The notes: generated by a model from the letters alone, not told the origin. Shown: positions 9,032 through 18,775, counted from the stretch's first letter. The stretch: DNA of 64,000 nt from Candidatus Rifleibacteriota bacterium (GCA_012520995.1 JAAYNI010000096.1:28799-92798), one strand, 5' to 3'. Program-made: numbers and translations.

Positions 9032-9841
9032 TTAATAATGATTGTGGCTATATGAATAAAGATTCACAGGGTTTACCAAAAGTATATTTTTTCTTTTGTG
9101 AACTTCAGCTTCATAGTTTTCCTTGATAGTCGACCAGTCAGCCAAGTTAAGCAGGTCTGTTATAAAGTTAACCACTCTCACATCATCATAGAGATTAAAT
9201 ACTGGATATTCCACTGTAACAAGCTCAATGGGTGCTTTGCATTCTTGGAATCTTTTGTTCCAAGCCTTTCTGAAGTGCCCTTCTGAGTCACAGCAGTTTA
9301 AAAGCACAATTTTATGGACGGGCGGAAAAGAAGTGTTTTTCAAATGGTAATCATCAGCTTTTACATATTTGTACGGTTTATGGCTTCTGTCTTCTACAAC
9401 ATAGCCGTCACCTGACCTGAAGATATCTTCTTGTCCTTCAAAAGCCATTCCTCTTCCATATCTGCCGTGGCCTGAATATATGACTAAGTCGATGGTGGGA
9501 TCCTCCAGAGCGTTTTTAAAAATCTCTTTGGCTCCGCTGGTTATAGGGCTGCACATGCCTACTTCTATTCTTACGGGACGACCTTGGAAGTAGAAATATT
9601 TACCGTTGAGAGCATCCAAAGTTGGAATTACGTTCAGAATAGTTTCTTTCGGATGTTCCCAGCCCCAGAAAACATAGATCCTGAAGAGGCCATCTCCGAA
9701 CATTTGGTGATACGCGGGCCATCCGCTGACTTTTATATTGTTTTGTCCTCTTTTTGGATTCTTTCTGAAGGTCGAACCATTAAGAAAGATCGCAATAGTA
9801 AAAAGCAACAAGAAAGAGGATATATATACTTTTCTTTTCAT
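9032..9841 (-). CDS. anchored caspase-like (clan CD) putative peptidase
   Basis: The 269 residues begin with a signal peptide or anchor (residues 5-20, [16 protein letters not shown]). Two stretches look like the His-Cys dyad of caspase-like clan CD peptidases: [15 protein letters not shown] with His125, and [14 protein letters not shown] with Cys183/Cys184, each at the end of a hydrophobic strand. Spacing of about 58 residues is reasonable for the fold. No prodomain is seen. The substrate is unknown, and the position outside the cytoplasm is inferred from the leader. It precedes the GIY-YIG gene and diverges from comM. It may be a non-catalytic relative, since it was recognised by motif only. 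Confidence 0.55.
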   Translation of the reverse strand: MKRKVYISSFLLLFTIAIFLNGSTFRKNPKRGQNNIKVSGWPAYHQMFGDGLFRIYVFWGWEHPKETILNVIPTLDALNGKYFYFQGRPVRIEVGMCSPITSGAKEIFKNALEDPTIDLVIYSGHGRYGRGMAFEGQEDIFRSGDGYVVEDRSHKPYKYVKADDYHLKNTSFPPVHKIVLLNCCDSEGHFRKAWNKRFQECKAPIELVTVEYPVFNLYDDVRVVNFITDLLNLADWSTIKENYEAEVHKRKNILLVNPVNLYSYSHNHY

Positions 9842-9934
9842 AGAGATTGAATCGGCAAAAACTATGTTTTCGTTTATTTTTTTTGTCCCATTTTCTTAAT
9901 TCGCTTGATTATAAGGAAAGAAAGTGAGGAAAAT

Positions 9935-11470
9935 ATGTTTTCAGTAGTTAATTCTTCGATTGTTTCAGGCATAAATGTGATTCCCGTATCAGTTGAAACA
10001 GATGTTTCCGGGGGCTTGCCTCGTTTTGATATAGTGGGGTTGGCAGATACTTCTGTTTCTGAATCTAGGCTTCGTATCAGAAGCGCTCTGAAAAATTCAG
10101 GTTATACATTTCCGGCTGCTAAAATATTGGTGAATTTGGCTCCGGCTGATCAGCCAAAAGAAGGTTCTGGTCTAGATTTAGCCATAGTAGTAGGTATTTT
10201 GGCTTCAAATGGAATTTTGCCTGCAAAAGCCTTGTCGGAACTGGTTTTTGTGGGTGAGCTAGGCCTTAATGGCGATTTGAAGCATACTAAGGCGGTTTTG
10301 CCTATAGCTTTGGAGGCGGTTCAGCGAAAATATAAAGGCATAGTTTTGCCTTCTCCTAATGCAGGTGAAGCTTCAGCTGTTCCAAATCTTGATGTTTACG
10401 CATTTGACAACTTAAAAGATATAGTTGAATCCTTTAAAAAGTCTGATATTTCTGACAAGAGAGTTAACAAGACTTCAAAAAAGGATTTCTCAGGGAATCA
10501 AGTCACGGAACTCATAGATATGGCTGCGATCAAAGGCCAGACTTCAGCAAGACGCGCTTTGGAGATAGCTGCGGCAGGTTCTCATAACATAATATTTACA
10601 GGGCCTCCAGGTTCAGGGAAAACTATGCTTGCGAGAGCTTTGCCTTCCATTATGCCGCCATTGACTTTTGACGAAGCGCTGGATATAACACGTATTTATA
10701 GCGTAAAAGGGCTTTTGCCTCCTGGAAGCGGTCTTTTGACTGCCAGGCCTTTCAGGGACCCTCACCATACTATTTCTGATGTTGCTTTGATTGGGGGCGG
10801 AAGAATACCTGTGCCTGGTGAAGTGACTTTAGCTCATAACGGAGTGCTGTTCTTAGATGAATTGCCTGAGTTCAGGCGTTTTGTTTTAGAAGTTTTGAGA
10901 GAGCCTTTGACAGCAGGGACAGTTTCCATTTCGAGAGCCAGCGGAGCAAGTGTGTTTCCTGCCAATTTTTTGCTGGCTGCGGCAATGAATCCTTGTCCTT
11001 GCGGATTTGTTACAGATCCGCAACGAGAATGCATTTGTACCAGAAATCAGCTGGCTCGCTATAAGCAAAAAGTTTCAGGGCCGCTTTTGGATAGAATAGA
11101 CTTGCAAATACATGTGCCAAGGCTTACTCCCTCTGAATTGGCACAGAAAGAAGCGGGAGAGTCCTCAGAAACTGTTCGGAAAAGAGTTCTTAAGGCTATA
11201 GAAATACAACGTTCAAGGACTGAATGCGGAGGGGTTTTGAATGGCAAGCTTTCTTCTGAAAATTTAGAGAAAAAATGCCATTTGGAAAGCGATGCCAAAG
11301 CTTTGCTTCTTAAAGCAGCAGAAAGGTTTTTGATGTCTGCAAGATCCTATGATAAGACCGTGAAAATAGCTAGAACCATAGCTGATCTTGACGAAGCTGA
11401 CAGTATTACATGTCTTCATGTTTCGGAAGCTCTTACTTTTAAAACTGCCGATCTCTTTTCGCCACTATAA
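9935..11470 (+). CDS. comM: ComM/YifB-type Mg-chelatase-like AAA+ ATPase
   Basis: ComM is a hexameric helicase that extends branch migration during natural transformation. The 511-residue protein has an N-terminal S5-like domain, then an AAA+ module with Walker A GPPGSGKT, LFLDELPEF as Walker B, and the family's four-cysteine stretch NPCPCGF...CICT. The length is typical. I chose the ATG at 9935, preceded by GTGAGGAAAAT, over a TTG 30 bases upstream that has no ribosome site. It is divergent from the caspase-like gene. Together with dprA at the window start it suggests competence genes, although both also occur in non-competent bacteria. Confidence 0.9.
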   Translation: MFSVVNSSIVSGINVIPVSVETDVSGGLPRFDIVGLADTSVSESRLRIRSALKNSGYTFPAAKILVNLAPADQPKEGSGLDLAIVVGILASNGILPAKALSELVFVGELGLNGDLKHTKAVLPIALEAVQRKYKGIVLPSPNAGEASAVPNLDVYAFDNLKDIVESFKKSDISDKRVNKTSKKDFSGNQVTELIDMAAIKGQTSARRALEIAAAGSHNIIFTGPPGSGKTMLARALPSIMPPLTFDEALDITRIYSVKGLLPPGSGLLTARPFRDPHHTISDVALIGGGRIPVPGEVTLAHNGVLFLDELPEFRRFVLEVLREPLTAGTVSISRASGASVFPANFLLAAAMNPCPCGFVTDPQRECICTRNQLARYKQKVSGPLLDRIDLQIHVPRLTPSELAQKEAGESSETVRKRVLKAIEIQRSRTECGGVLNGKLSSENLEKKCHLESDAKALLLKAAERFLMSARSYDKTVKIARTIADLDEADSITCLHVSEALTFKTADLFSPL

Positions 11471-11504
11471 CAGATACTGCCTGGGGATTTTTGGCTAGTG
11501 TGGA

Positions 11505-11624
11505 CTGTCCAAAACTAGCAAAAAACTTAGAAGTTGAAATAACGTGCCTCCTAGAATAGCCATAAACAGCGAGTTTTTGAAATTGCAAAATCACAAAAAT
11601 TGAAAAAAATGAGTTTTTGGACAG
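11505..11624. repeat. short element with inverted ends (MITE-like)
   Basis: The 399-base gap between comM and the next gene holds a stretch bounded by ctgtccaaaact (11505-11516) and its inverted copy agtttttggacag (11612-11624). The inside is AT-rich and non-coding. I see no transposase and no obvious target duplication, so a miniature mobile element or a transcribed hairpin are both possible. A dispersed repeat follows at 11667. Confidence 0.4.
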
Positions 11625-11666
11625 CCTGCTCCCTGTTTATAGTTTATAATTTCTAATTTAATTAAG

Positions 11667-11756
11667 CTCGCCACCCGCCACGCACCACTCATCACGGCAT
11701 GATCTTATAAGTGGATATTGTCTTGTGAATTTTGAAAGGCTGACAGGAAAGTTTTA
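11667..11756 (-). repeat. long dispersed intergenic repeat, copy A (inverted)
   Basis: Read on the minus strand, 11756 to 11667 begins TAAAACTTTCCTGTCAG, continues TTTCAAAATTCACAAG and CAATATC, and ends in GTGGTGCGTGGCGGG. The same series, with small differences, is found on the plus strand at 18427 and 26667. It lies in the gap before the O-antigen-ligase gene. Nothing else is recognisable in 11471-11869 apart from the inverted-end element. Confidence 0.75.
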
Positions 11757-11869
11757 GAGAAAATACAGCTCTGGGGTGCTGGCGTGTGCTCTTCTTTTTG
11801 CTTGTTACTCTCTCTGTGCTGTGCTATCCTCTTTTGTTAACGAGCTACATCTATAGGAAAAGCGATATT

Positions 11870-14836
11870 ATGGCTAAAAGAAAATCAGCTGTCCGGCAGG
11901 TGACATCAACTTCAGAGGCAAACGATACATATTTTTCACATTATGAAAAATATAGTGTTTTACCGTTAATTCTTCTGCTTATTTATATTTTTATTATGCC
12001 GTTTCTTTTTTCCGGGGAGTATACAGAAAACTTTCTTACTCCTAAGGAGTTTTTTACAAAGACTTTCTTATCTTATGTTTTTGGACTTTGTTTTATTTTC
12101 TTGTTTTATGTTACTAGCAAACAAGAAAGTATAAAAATTAAAATTCCCTATTTAAAATCTTTAGGCGCACTGCTTTTATTTTTTCTTGTTTCCTTGTTAT
12201 GGGGAAATGGAAGTGTTTCGGCGTCATTAAGAGATTTTCAGGAAACATTTGTAGTTCTTACCCTGATCCCGTTTCTCTTTTTGCTGCTTCGCAATCGTCT
12301 TGCAGTTCGGATATTGCTTTGGGTTATGGTTTTAGCTGGAGTTTTAACATCCGCTCTTGGGATAATGGAATCTCGCAATTGGTTCTTGCGCTTTGATACA
12401 CCTGTGGATAGTTCTGAGCATGAACTTATGCGGAAGACTTCTCCAGAGAAATATATTGAAATGATGAAGCTGTATCCTCAGAAGCCTTTTCCAAGATTTA
12501 CATTTGCTAAGAAAGAATTTGAAAGAAATAATGTAAAATATCCGTATTGCTATACTTCCAAATATATTCCATTCTTTCCGATGCTGGTTTCTAAGGGTTA
12601 TGGGATGGGGCAAATAGTTTCGACTTTTGGTAATCGAAATTATTTAGGCACCTTTGCAATGTTTGTTTTCTTTTTGGCTTTAGGACTATTTTTGTCTACT
12701 AACTCAGAGCTGGAAAGAATTTTTGCTTTTCTGGCCTCTTTTGTGCTTTTTTGGGGATTACTTGTTACCAAATGTCGAGCCGCATTTTTGGCAATCTTTG
12801 TAGCAGTTCTTTTTATGCTGATTCTTATTTGGCTCTATGACAGAAACTTCAAGTGGCTTTTAAACAACGGTCGCAAGCTGTTTTTTTATACTATTGGCTT
12901 TGTGTTGTTGCTTGCTATGACTTATTTGTCGATAATCAAAGAACCGCAAAAAACACCTTTGCCCAAGACAGAGCTCGCGTCTGATGCAGCTTCTTTAGCA
13001 TCGGATACCTCTATAGGAGAAGATCCGCGAAATTTGAAAGACAAGCTAAGGAACATGTTTACTTTGGCAAGAACAGTCAATACTTATGAGCGCTTATGGG
13101 TGTGGCAAGTGACTGTATCTTCAATAACAGAGGACATTTTTTCTGCGATTCTGGGGAAGGGCTTTGGAACTTTTAAGCACTTTTTTCCCTTTTTACAGCC
13201 AAAAGTTCTGAGCGAAAAGAATAAAACTACTTTTACTTCTGTTACTTTCAGGCAGGCTCACAACGAATGGCTACAAGCTTTTTCTGAAATTGGTCTTTTA
13301 GGCCTAGTGCTTTTGCTGTGGTTTTTATCTGAGGTTTTTGCATTGTCTAGAAGAGCAATCAGAAATTCGGTTTACTCCACTTCTGAAGGTTCGCTTAAAG
13401 GTGACGCGCTTCTTTTGATTTCTCTTTTAACAGCTCTTTTTGCTCAGTTTGTAGCTTCTGTTCCCGACTTTCCTTTTCACCGTATTGAAACGGCGGTTTA
13501 TGCGGTGGTGGTTTTTGCTGTAATCGCTGTCTTGGCTGAAAACAACCTTTTTTCAGACGATGCTTCCGAAAACGGAATTGAAGAATCAAAAGTATTCACT
13601 TTATCATTTGGGCAGCGAATAGCTTTTAGTAACTTTTTAATGATTTTGGCAGTTTATTTCCTTGTTTATGGCACTTTGGAAAACTCCAGAATGGATGCGG
13701 ACAAACTTGTCAGAGAGACTGCTTCAAATTACCCTGCGGAGTGGGTTAGTCGTATTCCTGAAAAAGCAAAAGAAGCCATTGAAAAGTTGCAGAAGGCTAT
13801 AGAAATGGATCCGGTTCCAGGTGATCCATATCTTAAGCTGGCAAGATATCAAATATTGGTTAAAGAACATCAGGATGCTTTAAACTCTGTAAACAAGGCT
13901 TATGTGAATATTAACTTCAATGCGCGTTCCACCTATTTTGCTGTGGATTTTCTTAAAATGAATGTTAACTATGTGCTGGGGAATTATGAACAGGCTCTCG
14001 AATCGGCAAAACGAATGGTATACCTTTCTTGCGGCGATGTTAGAGCATCATATATCATAGTAATGTCTAATATTTTGTCAGATATCATCCAAAAAGTCGG
14101 TCTTGAACAAGACTTCATGAGAGAAGCTATTGCTTTTGCTATAACGTCTTTGAAGGATTCTCTTTACTATATTGAAAGACAGCTTGAAAGCGAGCCGACT
14201 AATGAAAACAATGCTCAGCGTTTGCAAGTATTGCATAATCTTTACAAATTTTCCTATGCGGTTGGCAATTTTGAAGATACTATCAACTATACTTCCGCTT
14301 TTACTCAAACAGCTGGCATAGACGAGCGACAGCGGCAAGAAGCCCTTGCATTCTCAAAAGCTGCGGTTGCAGAGTTGGAAGGAAAAGCTGTCTTTTTTGG
14401 TAGACACTCTGACAAGCAGGAAGAAAAAGACAGCCTTACTAAAAAGAAACTATCCGAAGTTTCTTTTGAAAACTCAGAAAATCGTGATAAAGCTCTATCT
14501 TTGCTCAAAAAAGCTGAAAACGCTTATAAAAAAGAAAATTTATTGCTGGCTTTGGACAGCTTAGAAGAAGCTTGGCAACTGGAGTTTTCGGATGATAAGC
14601 TTAAACTTGAAATCACTTCTTTTCTAAACAGAATCGGATTCGCTCTGAGCACTTTTTCGGAGCATCTTATTCAAACTGCCAGCTATACTGAGGCGGCAGC
14701 TTTTATTGGATTGCTGAAAGAAAGACCGTATTTTGCTGAATCTCCTCAGTTTAAGCAAAATGTTTTATCTCTGGAGAAAATGTTGAAAGAAAAACAATAC
14801 AAGATGAATAATGAAAGAAGAATCCATGAAAACTAA
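11870..14836 (+). CDS. O-antigen ligase/polymerase-like membrane protein with TPR tail
   Basis: This is a 988-residue protein. The N-terminal half has about ten or more membrane helices starting near residue 30 (YSVLPLILLLIYIFIMPFLF). It contains the Wzy_C hallmark, a long outside loop followed by FRQAHNEWLQAFSEIGLLGLVLLLWFL. After the last helix (about residue 600), TPR-like helices (EAIEKLQKAIEMDPVPGDPYLKLARYQ) fill the C-terminal third. Such proteins ligate or polymerise surface glycans. I prefer the ATG at 11870 (AGGAAA upstream) over a GTG at 11786 without a ribosome site, though the extra 28 residues would add a hydrophobic segment. The gene overlaps the next by 11 bases. No glycan synthesis genes are nearby. 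Confidence 0.8.
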   Translation: MAKRKSAVRQVTSTSEANDTYFSHYEKYSVLPLILLLIYIFIMPFLFSGEYTENFLTPKEFFTKTFLSYVFGLCFIFLFYVTSKQESIKIKIPYLKSLGALLLFFLVSLLWGNGSVSASLRDFQETFVVLTLIPFLFLLLRNRLAVRILLWVMVLAGVLTSALGIMESRNWFLRFDTPVDSSEHELMRKTSPEKYIEMMKLYPQKPFPRFTFAKKEFERNNVKYPYCYTSKYIPFFPMLVSKGYGMGQIVSTFGNRNYLGTFAMFVFFLALGLFLSTNSELERIFAFLASFVLFWGLLVTKCRAAFLAIFVAVLFMLILIWLYDRNFKWLLNNGRKLFFYTIGFVLLLAMTYLSIIKEPQKTPLPKTELASDAASLASDTSIGEDPRNLKDKLRNMFTLARTVNTYERLWVWQVTVSSITEDIFSAILGKGFGTFKHFFPFLQPKVLSEKNKTTFTSVTFRQAHNEWLQAFSEIGLLGLVLLLWFLSEVFALSRRAIRNSVYSTSEGSLKGDALLLISLLTALFAQFVASVPDFPFHRIETAVYAVVVFAVIAVLAENNLFSDDASENGIEESKVFTLSFGQRIAFSNFLMILAVYFLVYGTLENSRMDADKLVRETASNYPAEWVSRIPEKAKEAIEKLQKAIEMDPVPGDPYLKLARYQILVKEHQDALNSVNKAYVNINFNARSTYFAVDFLKMNVNYVLGNYEQALESAKRMVYLSCGDVRASYIIVMSNILSDIIQKVGLEQDFMREAIAFAITSLKDSLYYIERQLESEPTNENNAQRLQVLHNLYKFSYAVGNFEDTINYTSAFTQTAGIDERQRQEALAFSKAAVAELEGKAVFFGRHSDKQEEKDSLTKKKLSEVSFENSENRDKALSLLKKAENAYKKENLLLALDSLEEAWQLEFSDDKLKLEITSFLNRIGFALSTFSEHLIQTASYTEAAAFIGLLKERPYFAESPQFKQNVLSLEKMLKEKQYKMNNERRIHEN

Positions 14837-16586
14837 AAAACTTCTCTACTTATTACCGCTTTTTGCTGTTCTCTTATTTTTGGCTGGTTGTGCCAAGAAT
14901 AGCCTTATGAAATTGCCTGAGGGTTATCTGGATTTCTCTAAAGACAAAGCTTTGATTATCGGAAGCATGCATTATATAGATGAGCTGGGGCAAAGAGATG
15001 TAAGCAGTAATTTGTCAGAAGCTTCTGCTAAGAAACTTATATATGACGCTCCTTTGTTTCGTGCTCTTGATGGCTCTTTTCAGCCGCAACTTTTATCTTC
15101 TTTTAATGTGAATATAAGTGACAGAGGTGAAGCTGTTTTCACTGCTGAAATCAGAGACAATGCCATGTGGCATGATGGTAAACTTGTTACTTATAATGAT
15201 TTCAAGTTTACTTTTGACAAACTTTTTCTGGATGAAAACTCGCCTTACAAACAATATGCGCCTCATGTTATTTCTTGCTCGCAGATTACAGATAACAGCT
15301 TTAAGATAGTTTTTTCGAGAGATTCCAAAAGGTTTTTAGAGTTGCTCTGCTTGCCTCTGCTGAGAGAAGACCTTTGGAAAGCTGACGAAGAAACAAAGAG
15401 GGATGCAAAGAATTTAAAAGAGGCTGACAAGCCTATTCTTTCAAAGCTTCCTGTCGGCACGGGGCCTTATAGGGTTGCAAAGTTTCATTTGATGCCGCAG
15501 GAACCTTTGCTGAAAAAGGCAGCTAAGAAAAAAGAGCCAAGAGAAAAAATAGATTATCCTTATCTTATTTTGCAACCTTTTGATAAATATTATGACGGCA
15601 AATTTGCTAACAGAAAGCCTGTTGTTTTTCAGAGTCTTTTTGCATCTGAAGACTTTATAAACGAATTCAGAAACAAGACTTTTGACGCTGTATTTATGCC
15701 TGCGGCTTTAGCCGAGCCATTGGCTTCTCTGTTGCCAGCAAAGGAATTCAAATTGGCTAAGTTTAAAAACCCTGCAGTGCTTTCTTTGGTTTTTAATACT
15801 TCAAGGCCGGAGCTGAAGGATGCGAGAATCAGGCAAGTATTGGATAAAGCTATTGACAGAGCTGCTTTGCAGACTAAGCATCTAGAGGGCTATTATCCAA
15901 TAGTAAACGGCATATTTGCCAAAAGTTCTGAAAATCCGGATTTATCCAAAATGACTCCTGACTATGTTGCATTAGGCAAAGCTTTGGATGCGGCAGGAGT
16001 GACTTTATCCTCAAATAGTAAGTTTAGACAAAAAGACGGCAAAGACTTTGAACTCATTTTGCTATACAACAATGACTCTCCTTTCAGAAAAGATCTTGCT
16101 GATTTTATAGCTAAAGACTTTAAAAAGCTTTCTATAAAGACTGCGATTCATGGAAAAAGCTGGTCGGAACTTCTTGACAAGGAGCATATAGATAGCTCTT
16201 CTTGCATTCTTATAACCTTGGTTATTCCAGAAGATAAAAATATGATTAGATTTTTGCATTCCAACGATCAAGTGGATACCTCTCTCAACCTTGCTGGATT
16301 TACAAGCCCGGAAGCAGATCGTCTCCTCTCAGCTCTTGATTCGATGTTGCTTTCGCCTGCTGACATTGCGAAGTTGCAGGGACAGCTTACAGATATATTA
16401 AATCAGAATCCTCCAATAGCTTTTATAAGCCGTTCTGCCGATTTTTTTGCTGCAATGGCAGGAGATTTGGCTATATTGCCGGCAAATGAAGCTTATCAGG
16501 ACGCTTTTCTTCCTTCGGCTATCAGATTGTGGAATGGTATCAGTGGGAATCTTAAAGAGTCTGAATCAAAAACTCCCAAAAACTGA
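14826..16586 (+). CDS. oligopeptide-type ABC transporter substrate-binding lipoprotein
   Basis: This is a family 5 (DppA/OppA-like) binding protein of 586 residues. The leader ends in a lipobox LLFLAGC with Cys22, so it should be lipid-anchored. The body shows the family pattern: an AEIRDNAMWHDGKLVTYNDFKFTFDKL segment, PVGTGPYRVAKF, and VLSLVFNTSRPELKDARIRQVLDKAIDRAAL. An ATG 15 bases upstream is also possible, but the later one puts GAAAGAAG at a good distance and gives a cleaner leader. It overlaps the O-antigen-ligase-like gene by 11 bases and is followed by two ATPase genes. No permease gene is present in the cluster. Confidence 0.88.
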   Translation: MKTKKLLYLLPLFAVLLFLAGCAKNSLMKLPEGYLDFSKDKALIIGSMHYIDELGQRDVSSNLSEASAKKLIYDAPLFRALDGSFQPQLLSSFNVNISDRGEAVFTAEIRDNAMWHDGKLVTYNDFKFTFDKLFLDENSPYKQYAPHVISCSQITDNSFKIVFSRDSKRFLELLCLPLLREDLWKADEETKRDAKNLKEADKPILSKLPVGTGPYRVAKFHLMPQEPLLKKAAKKKEPREKIDYPYLILQPFDKYYDGKFANRKPVVFQSLFASEDFINEFRNKTFDAVFMPAALAEPLASLLPAKEFKLAKFKNPAVLSLVFNTSRPELKDARIRQVLDKAIDRAALQTKHLEGYYPIVNGIFAKSSENPDLSKMTPDYVALGKALDAAGVTLSSNSKFRQKDGKDFELILLYNNDSPFRKDLADFIAKDFKKLSIKTAIHGKSWSELLDKEHIDSSSCILITLVIPEDKNMIRFLHSNDQVDTSLNLAGFTSPEADRLLSALDSMLLSPADIAKLQGQLTDILNQNPPIAFISRSADFFAAMAGDLAILPANEAYQDAFLPSAIRLWNGISGNLKESESKTPKN

Positions 16587-16597
16587 GAGGGATTTTG

Positions 16598-17560
16598 TTG
16601 CTTAGAATAGAGAATTATTCTCTGAGTTTGAGAAACTCCAAGAAGAAAGAAGTGAAAATTCTGGATGGAGTTTCTCTTGCTTTGGAGAAGGGAAAATGCC
16701 TTGGAATTGCTGGTGAATCAGGCTCAGGCAAGTCTATGCTTTCCTTGAGTATTCCGAGACTGATTCCCCCATCTTCAATTGTTGAAACTAAAGGTGAAAT
16801 TCTCTTCGAGGGCAAAGATCTGCTTGGGCTTTCCGAGGAAGAGATGAGAATACTGAGAGGCAAAGAGATAGCTTTTATCTTTCAGGAGCCTTTAACTGCT
16901 ATGAATCCTATTATGCCTCTCCAAGAGCAGTTGGCGGAAACCATCTATGCTCATGAAGATAATATAACTGAAAAAGAAGTTTTTACATTGGTTTTACGGG
17001 CTTTAGAGCTTTCGGGGTTTCCTGAGCCTGAAAAATATCTCAACGCTTATCCGTACCAGCTTAGCGGTGGTATGCAGCAGAGAGCCCTTATAGCTATGGC
17101 TCTTATATTGAATCCTAAGCTGATTATTGCAGATGAGCCTACGACGGCTATAGATGTCTCTTTGCAGGTTCAACTTCTTGAACGTCTTAAAAGCATAATT
17201 AAAAGCGAAGAAAGCTCTATGATTTTTATAACCCACGATTTAGGGGTTTTGCGCGTTATAGCTGATGAGCTTGCAATTATGTATTGCGGTTTGGTGTTGG
17301 AATATGGAAAATGCGAGGAGATTCTTAAGGCTCCCAAGCATCCTTATACATCAGATTTAATCGCAGCTTTACCTCGTTTGTCAGAAGCGAAAGCCTTGCC
17401 AAAAGCTATCCCAGGTTTTCAGCCTTCACCTGAACGTAGACCTGCTGGCTGTGTTTATGCCGAAAGGTGTAGCAAGGCAATTAAAAGTTGTTTTGAAAGC
17501 AGACCTTATTTGGCGGATTGCGGCAATGGCGTCTTATGTGCTTGTTTTTTATCATCCTAA
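16598..17560 (+). CDS. peptide ABC transporter ATPase, DppD/OppD type
   Basis: This nucleotide-binding subunit has Walker A GESGSGKS, the signature LSGGMQQR, and Walker B LIIADEPTTAID. It also has the DppD/OppD C-terminal extension (HPYTSDLIAALPRL, then a Cys-rich GCVYAERC...C segment). It starts at one of two adjacent TTG codons (16595 or 16598); GAGAGG upstream suits 16598. About 320 residues is normal. It follows the binding protein by about 10 bases and precedes the partner ATPase. AID replaces the usual ALD after Walker B, a mild change. Confidence 0.9.
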   Translation: MLRIENYSLSLRNSKKKEVKILDGVSLALEKGKCLGIAGESGSGKSMLSLSIPRLIPPSSIVETKGEILFEGKDLLGLSEEEMRILRGKEIAFIFQEPLTAMNPIMPLQEQLAETIYAHEDNITEKEVFTLVLRALELSGFPEPEKYLNAYPYQLSGGMQQRALIAMALILNPKLIIADEPTTAIDVSLQVQLLERLKSIIKSEESSMIFITHDLGVLRVIADELAIMYCGLVLEYGKCEEILKAPKHPYTSDLIAALPRLSEAKALPKAIPGFQPSPERRPAGCVYAERCSKAIKSCFESRPYLADCGNGVLCACFLSS

Positions 17561-17583
17561 CTATGTTTTGAGCTTAAAGAGAA

Positions 17584-18411
17584 ATGAACGAAAATTTGCT
17601 TGAGGTCAAAAATCTAACCAAAGAATTTCTGGTAGAGAAAAATTTTAAAACTAGGATTTTGAATGCTCTAGGCAAGAAAGAGCCTGAAAAAATACTCGCA
17701 ATTGATGATGTCTCCTTTAATCTTAGGAAAGGAGAAATACTAGGTGTTTTAGGCGAATCAGGTTCGGGAAAATCTACCTTAGCCAAGATTCTTATGGGGA
17801 TTTATAAAGCAGATAAAGGGCAGCTGCTCTATAACGGAAAAGATATAACTACAGGAAAGCGAAGTTTGTCTCTTTTAAGAGAGATGCAAATGATATTTCA
17901 GGATCCTTATAGCTCGCTGAACCCTAGGATGACTGTAAAGCAGATAATAAGTGAACCTCTGAGAATTCATGGGCTTTATTCTAAAAAAGACTCTCAGCCT
18001 TTCTTGGTTGATGCTCTAGAGGAAGTTGGATTGCAAGAAGATGTTTTAAATAAGTATCCTGCCGAGTTTAGTGGAGGACAACGCCAGCGGATATGTATTT
18101 GCCGTAGTATGATATTAAATCCAAGTCTTATAATAGCCGATGAAGCTGTTTCGGCCTTGGATGTTTCTGTTCAGGCACAAATATTAGAGCTTTTGGTTGA
18201 GCTGAAGTCAAAACGCGGACTTTCTATGATTTTTATTTCTCATGATGTAGCTGTAGTCAGACAAATAGCAGATAGAGTCCTTGTTTTTCAAAAAGGTCAG
18301 CTGAAAAGTAAGATTAATCCTGAGGATCTTGTGAGAGCACATGGTGATGAATATACACGCAAACTTATAGAGTCTGCAATTTATCTGAGAGAAGGAAAGC
18401 GTTTTGACTAG
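17584..18411 (+). CDS. peptide ABC transporter ATPase, DppF/OppF type
   Basis: This is the second nucleotide-binding subunit, with Walker A GESGSGKST, the signature FSGGQRQRICICRS, and Walker B LIIADEAVSALDVS typical of the F-type partner. At 275 residues it is shorter than usual because the C-terminal peptide-transporter extension is nearly absent; it ends right after YTRKLIESAIYLREGKRFD. It lies 23 bases after the D-type gene. With no permease genes before or after, the pair must use channel proteins coded elsewhere. Confidence 0.9.
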   Translation: MNENLLEVKNLTKEFLVEKNFKTRILNALGKKEPEKILAIDDVSFNLRKGEILGVLGESGSGKSTLAKILMGIYKADKGQLLYNGKDITTGKRSLSLLREMQMIFQDPYSSLNPRMTVKQIISEPLRIHGLYSKKDSQPFLVDALEEVGLQEDVLNKYPAEFSGGQRQRICICRSMILNPSLIIADEAVSALDVSVQAQILELLVELKSKRGLSMIFISHDVAVVRQIADRVLVFQKGQLKSKINPEDLVRAHGDEYTRKLIESAIYLREGKRFD

Positions 18412-18426
18412 TACCGCTTTTGCTCT

Positions 18427-18620
18427 AAAACTTTTCTGCCAGTCTTTCAAAATTCACAAGACAATATCTGCTAAAAAGTATGCTTCGCACTAGACTGGCG
18501 AGTGGTGCGTGGCGAGTTGATTGTTTAGACTCAATTGCTATAACTAATGCTATAACTAATAACTACTTTGAGAAGCTGATAAATAGCTGCAATCTTGCAG
18601 TTTGTTAAGAAACTTCTTTT
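18427..18620 (+). repeat. long dispersed intergenic repeat, copy B
   Basis: The gap 18412-18775 has no gene. It starts with AAAACTTTTCTGCCAG, then TTTCAAAATTCACAAG and CAATATCTGCTAA, an inverted CGCCACGCACCACTCG block (18493-18517), and GTTGATTGTTTAGA. The order matches copy A (11756 to 11667) and copy C (26667 on). Further on, 18655-18720 has actcatcactg and ctactaatccctgctcactg strings of the same flavour. No reading frame is conserved between copies. Confidence 0.75.
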
Positions 18621-18732
18621 TACACTCTACATTCTATACTTTTCATTATTAAGAGTCGCTACTCATCACTGCAAATCATTAACCTCTCTGTCCACTGCTA
18701 CTAATCCCTGCTCACTGTTTTTTCAGGTTTGT

Positions 18733-18766
18733 CTAAAAAGAAAAAAGGGCGGTTTTTTCCGCCCTT
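18733..18766 (-). terminator. rho-independent terminator of the acidic-protein gene
   Basis: On the minus strand, AAGGGCGG and CCGCCCTT form an 8-bp stem around an A6 loop, followed by a T-rich run. It lies 10 bases beyond the stop of the poly-Asp gene. Confidence 0.85.
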
Positions 18767-18775
18767 GTTGTTAAT

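Noticed and set aside
11786..11869. Longer GTG start for the O-antigen-ligase-like gene
   Set aside because: There is no ribosome site before the GTG; ATG 11870 has AGGAAA. Kept as a minor possibility because the extra residues are hydrophobic.
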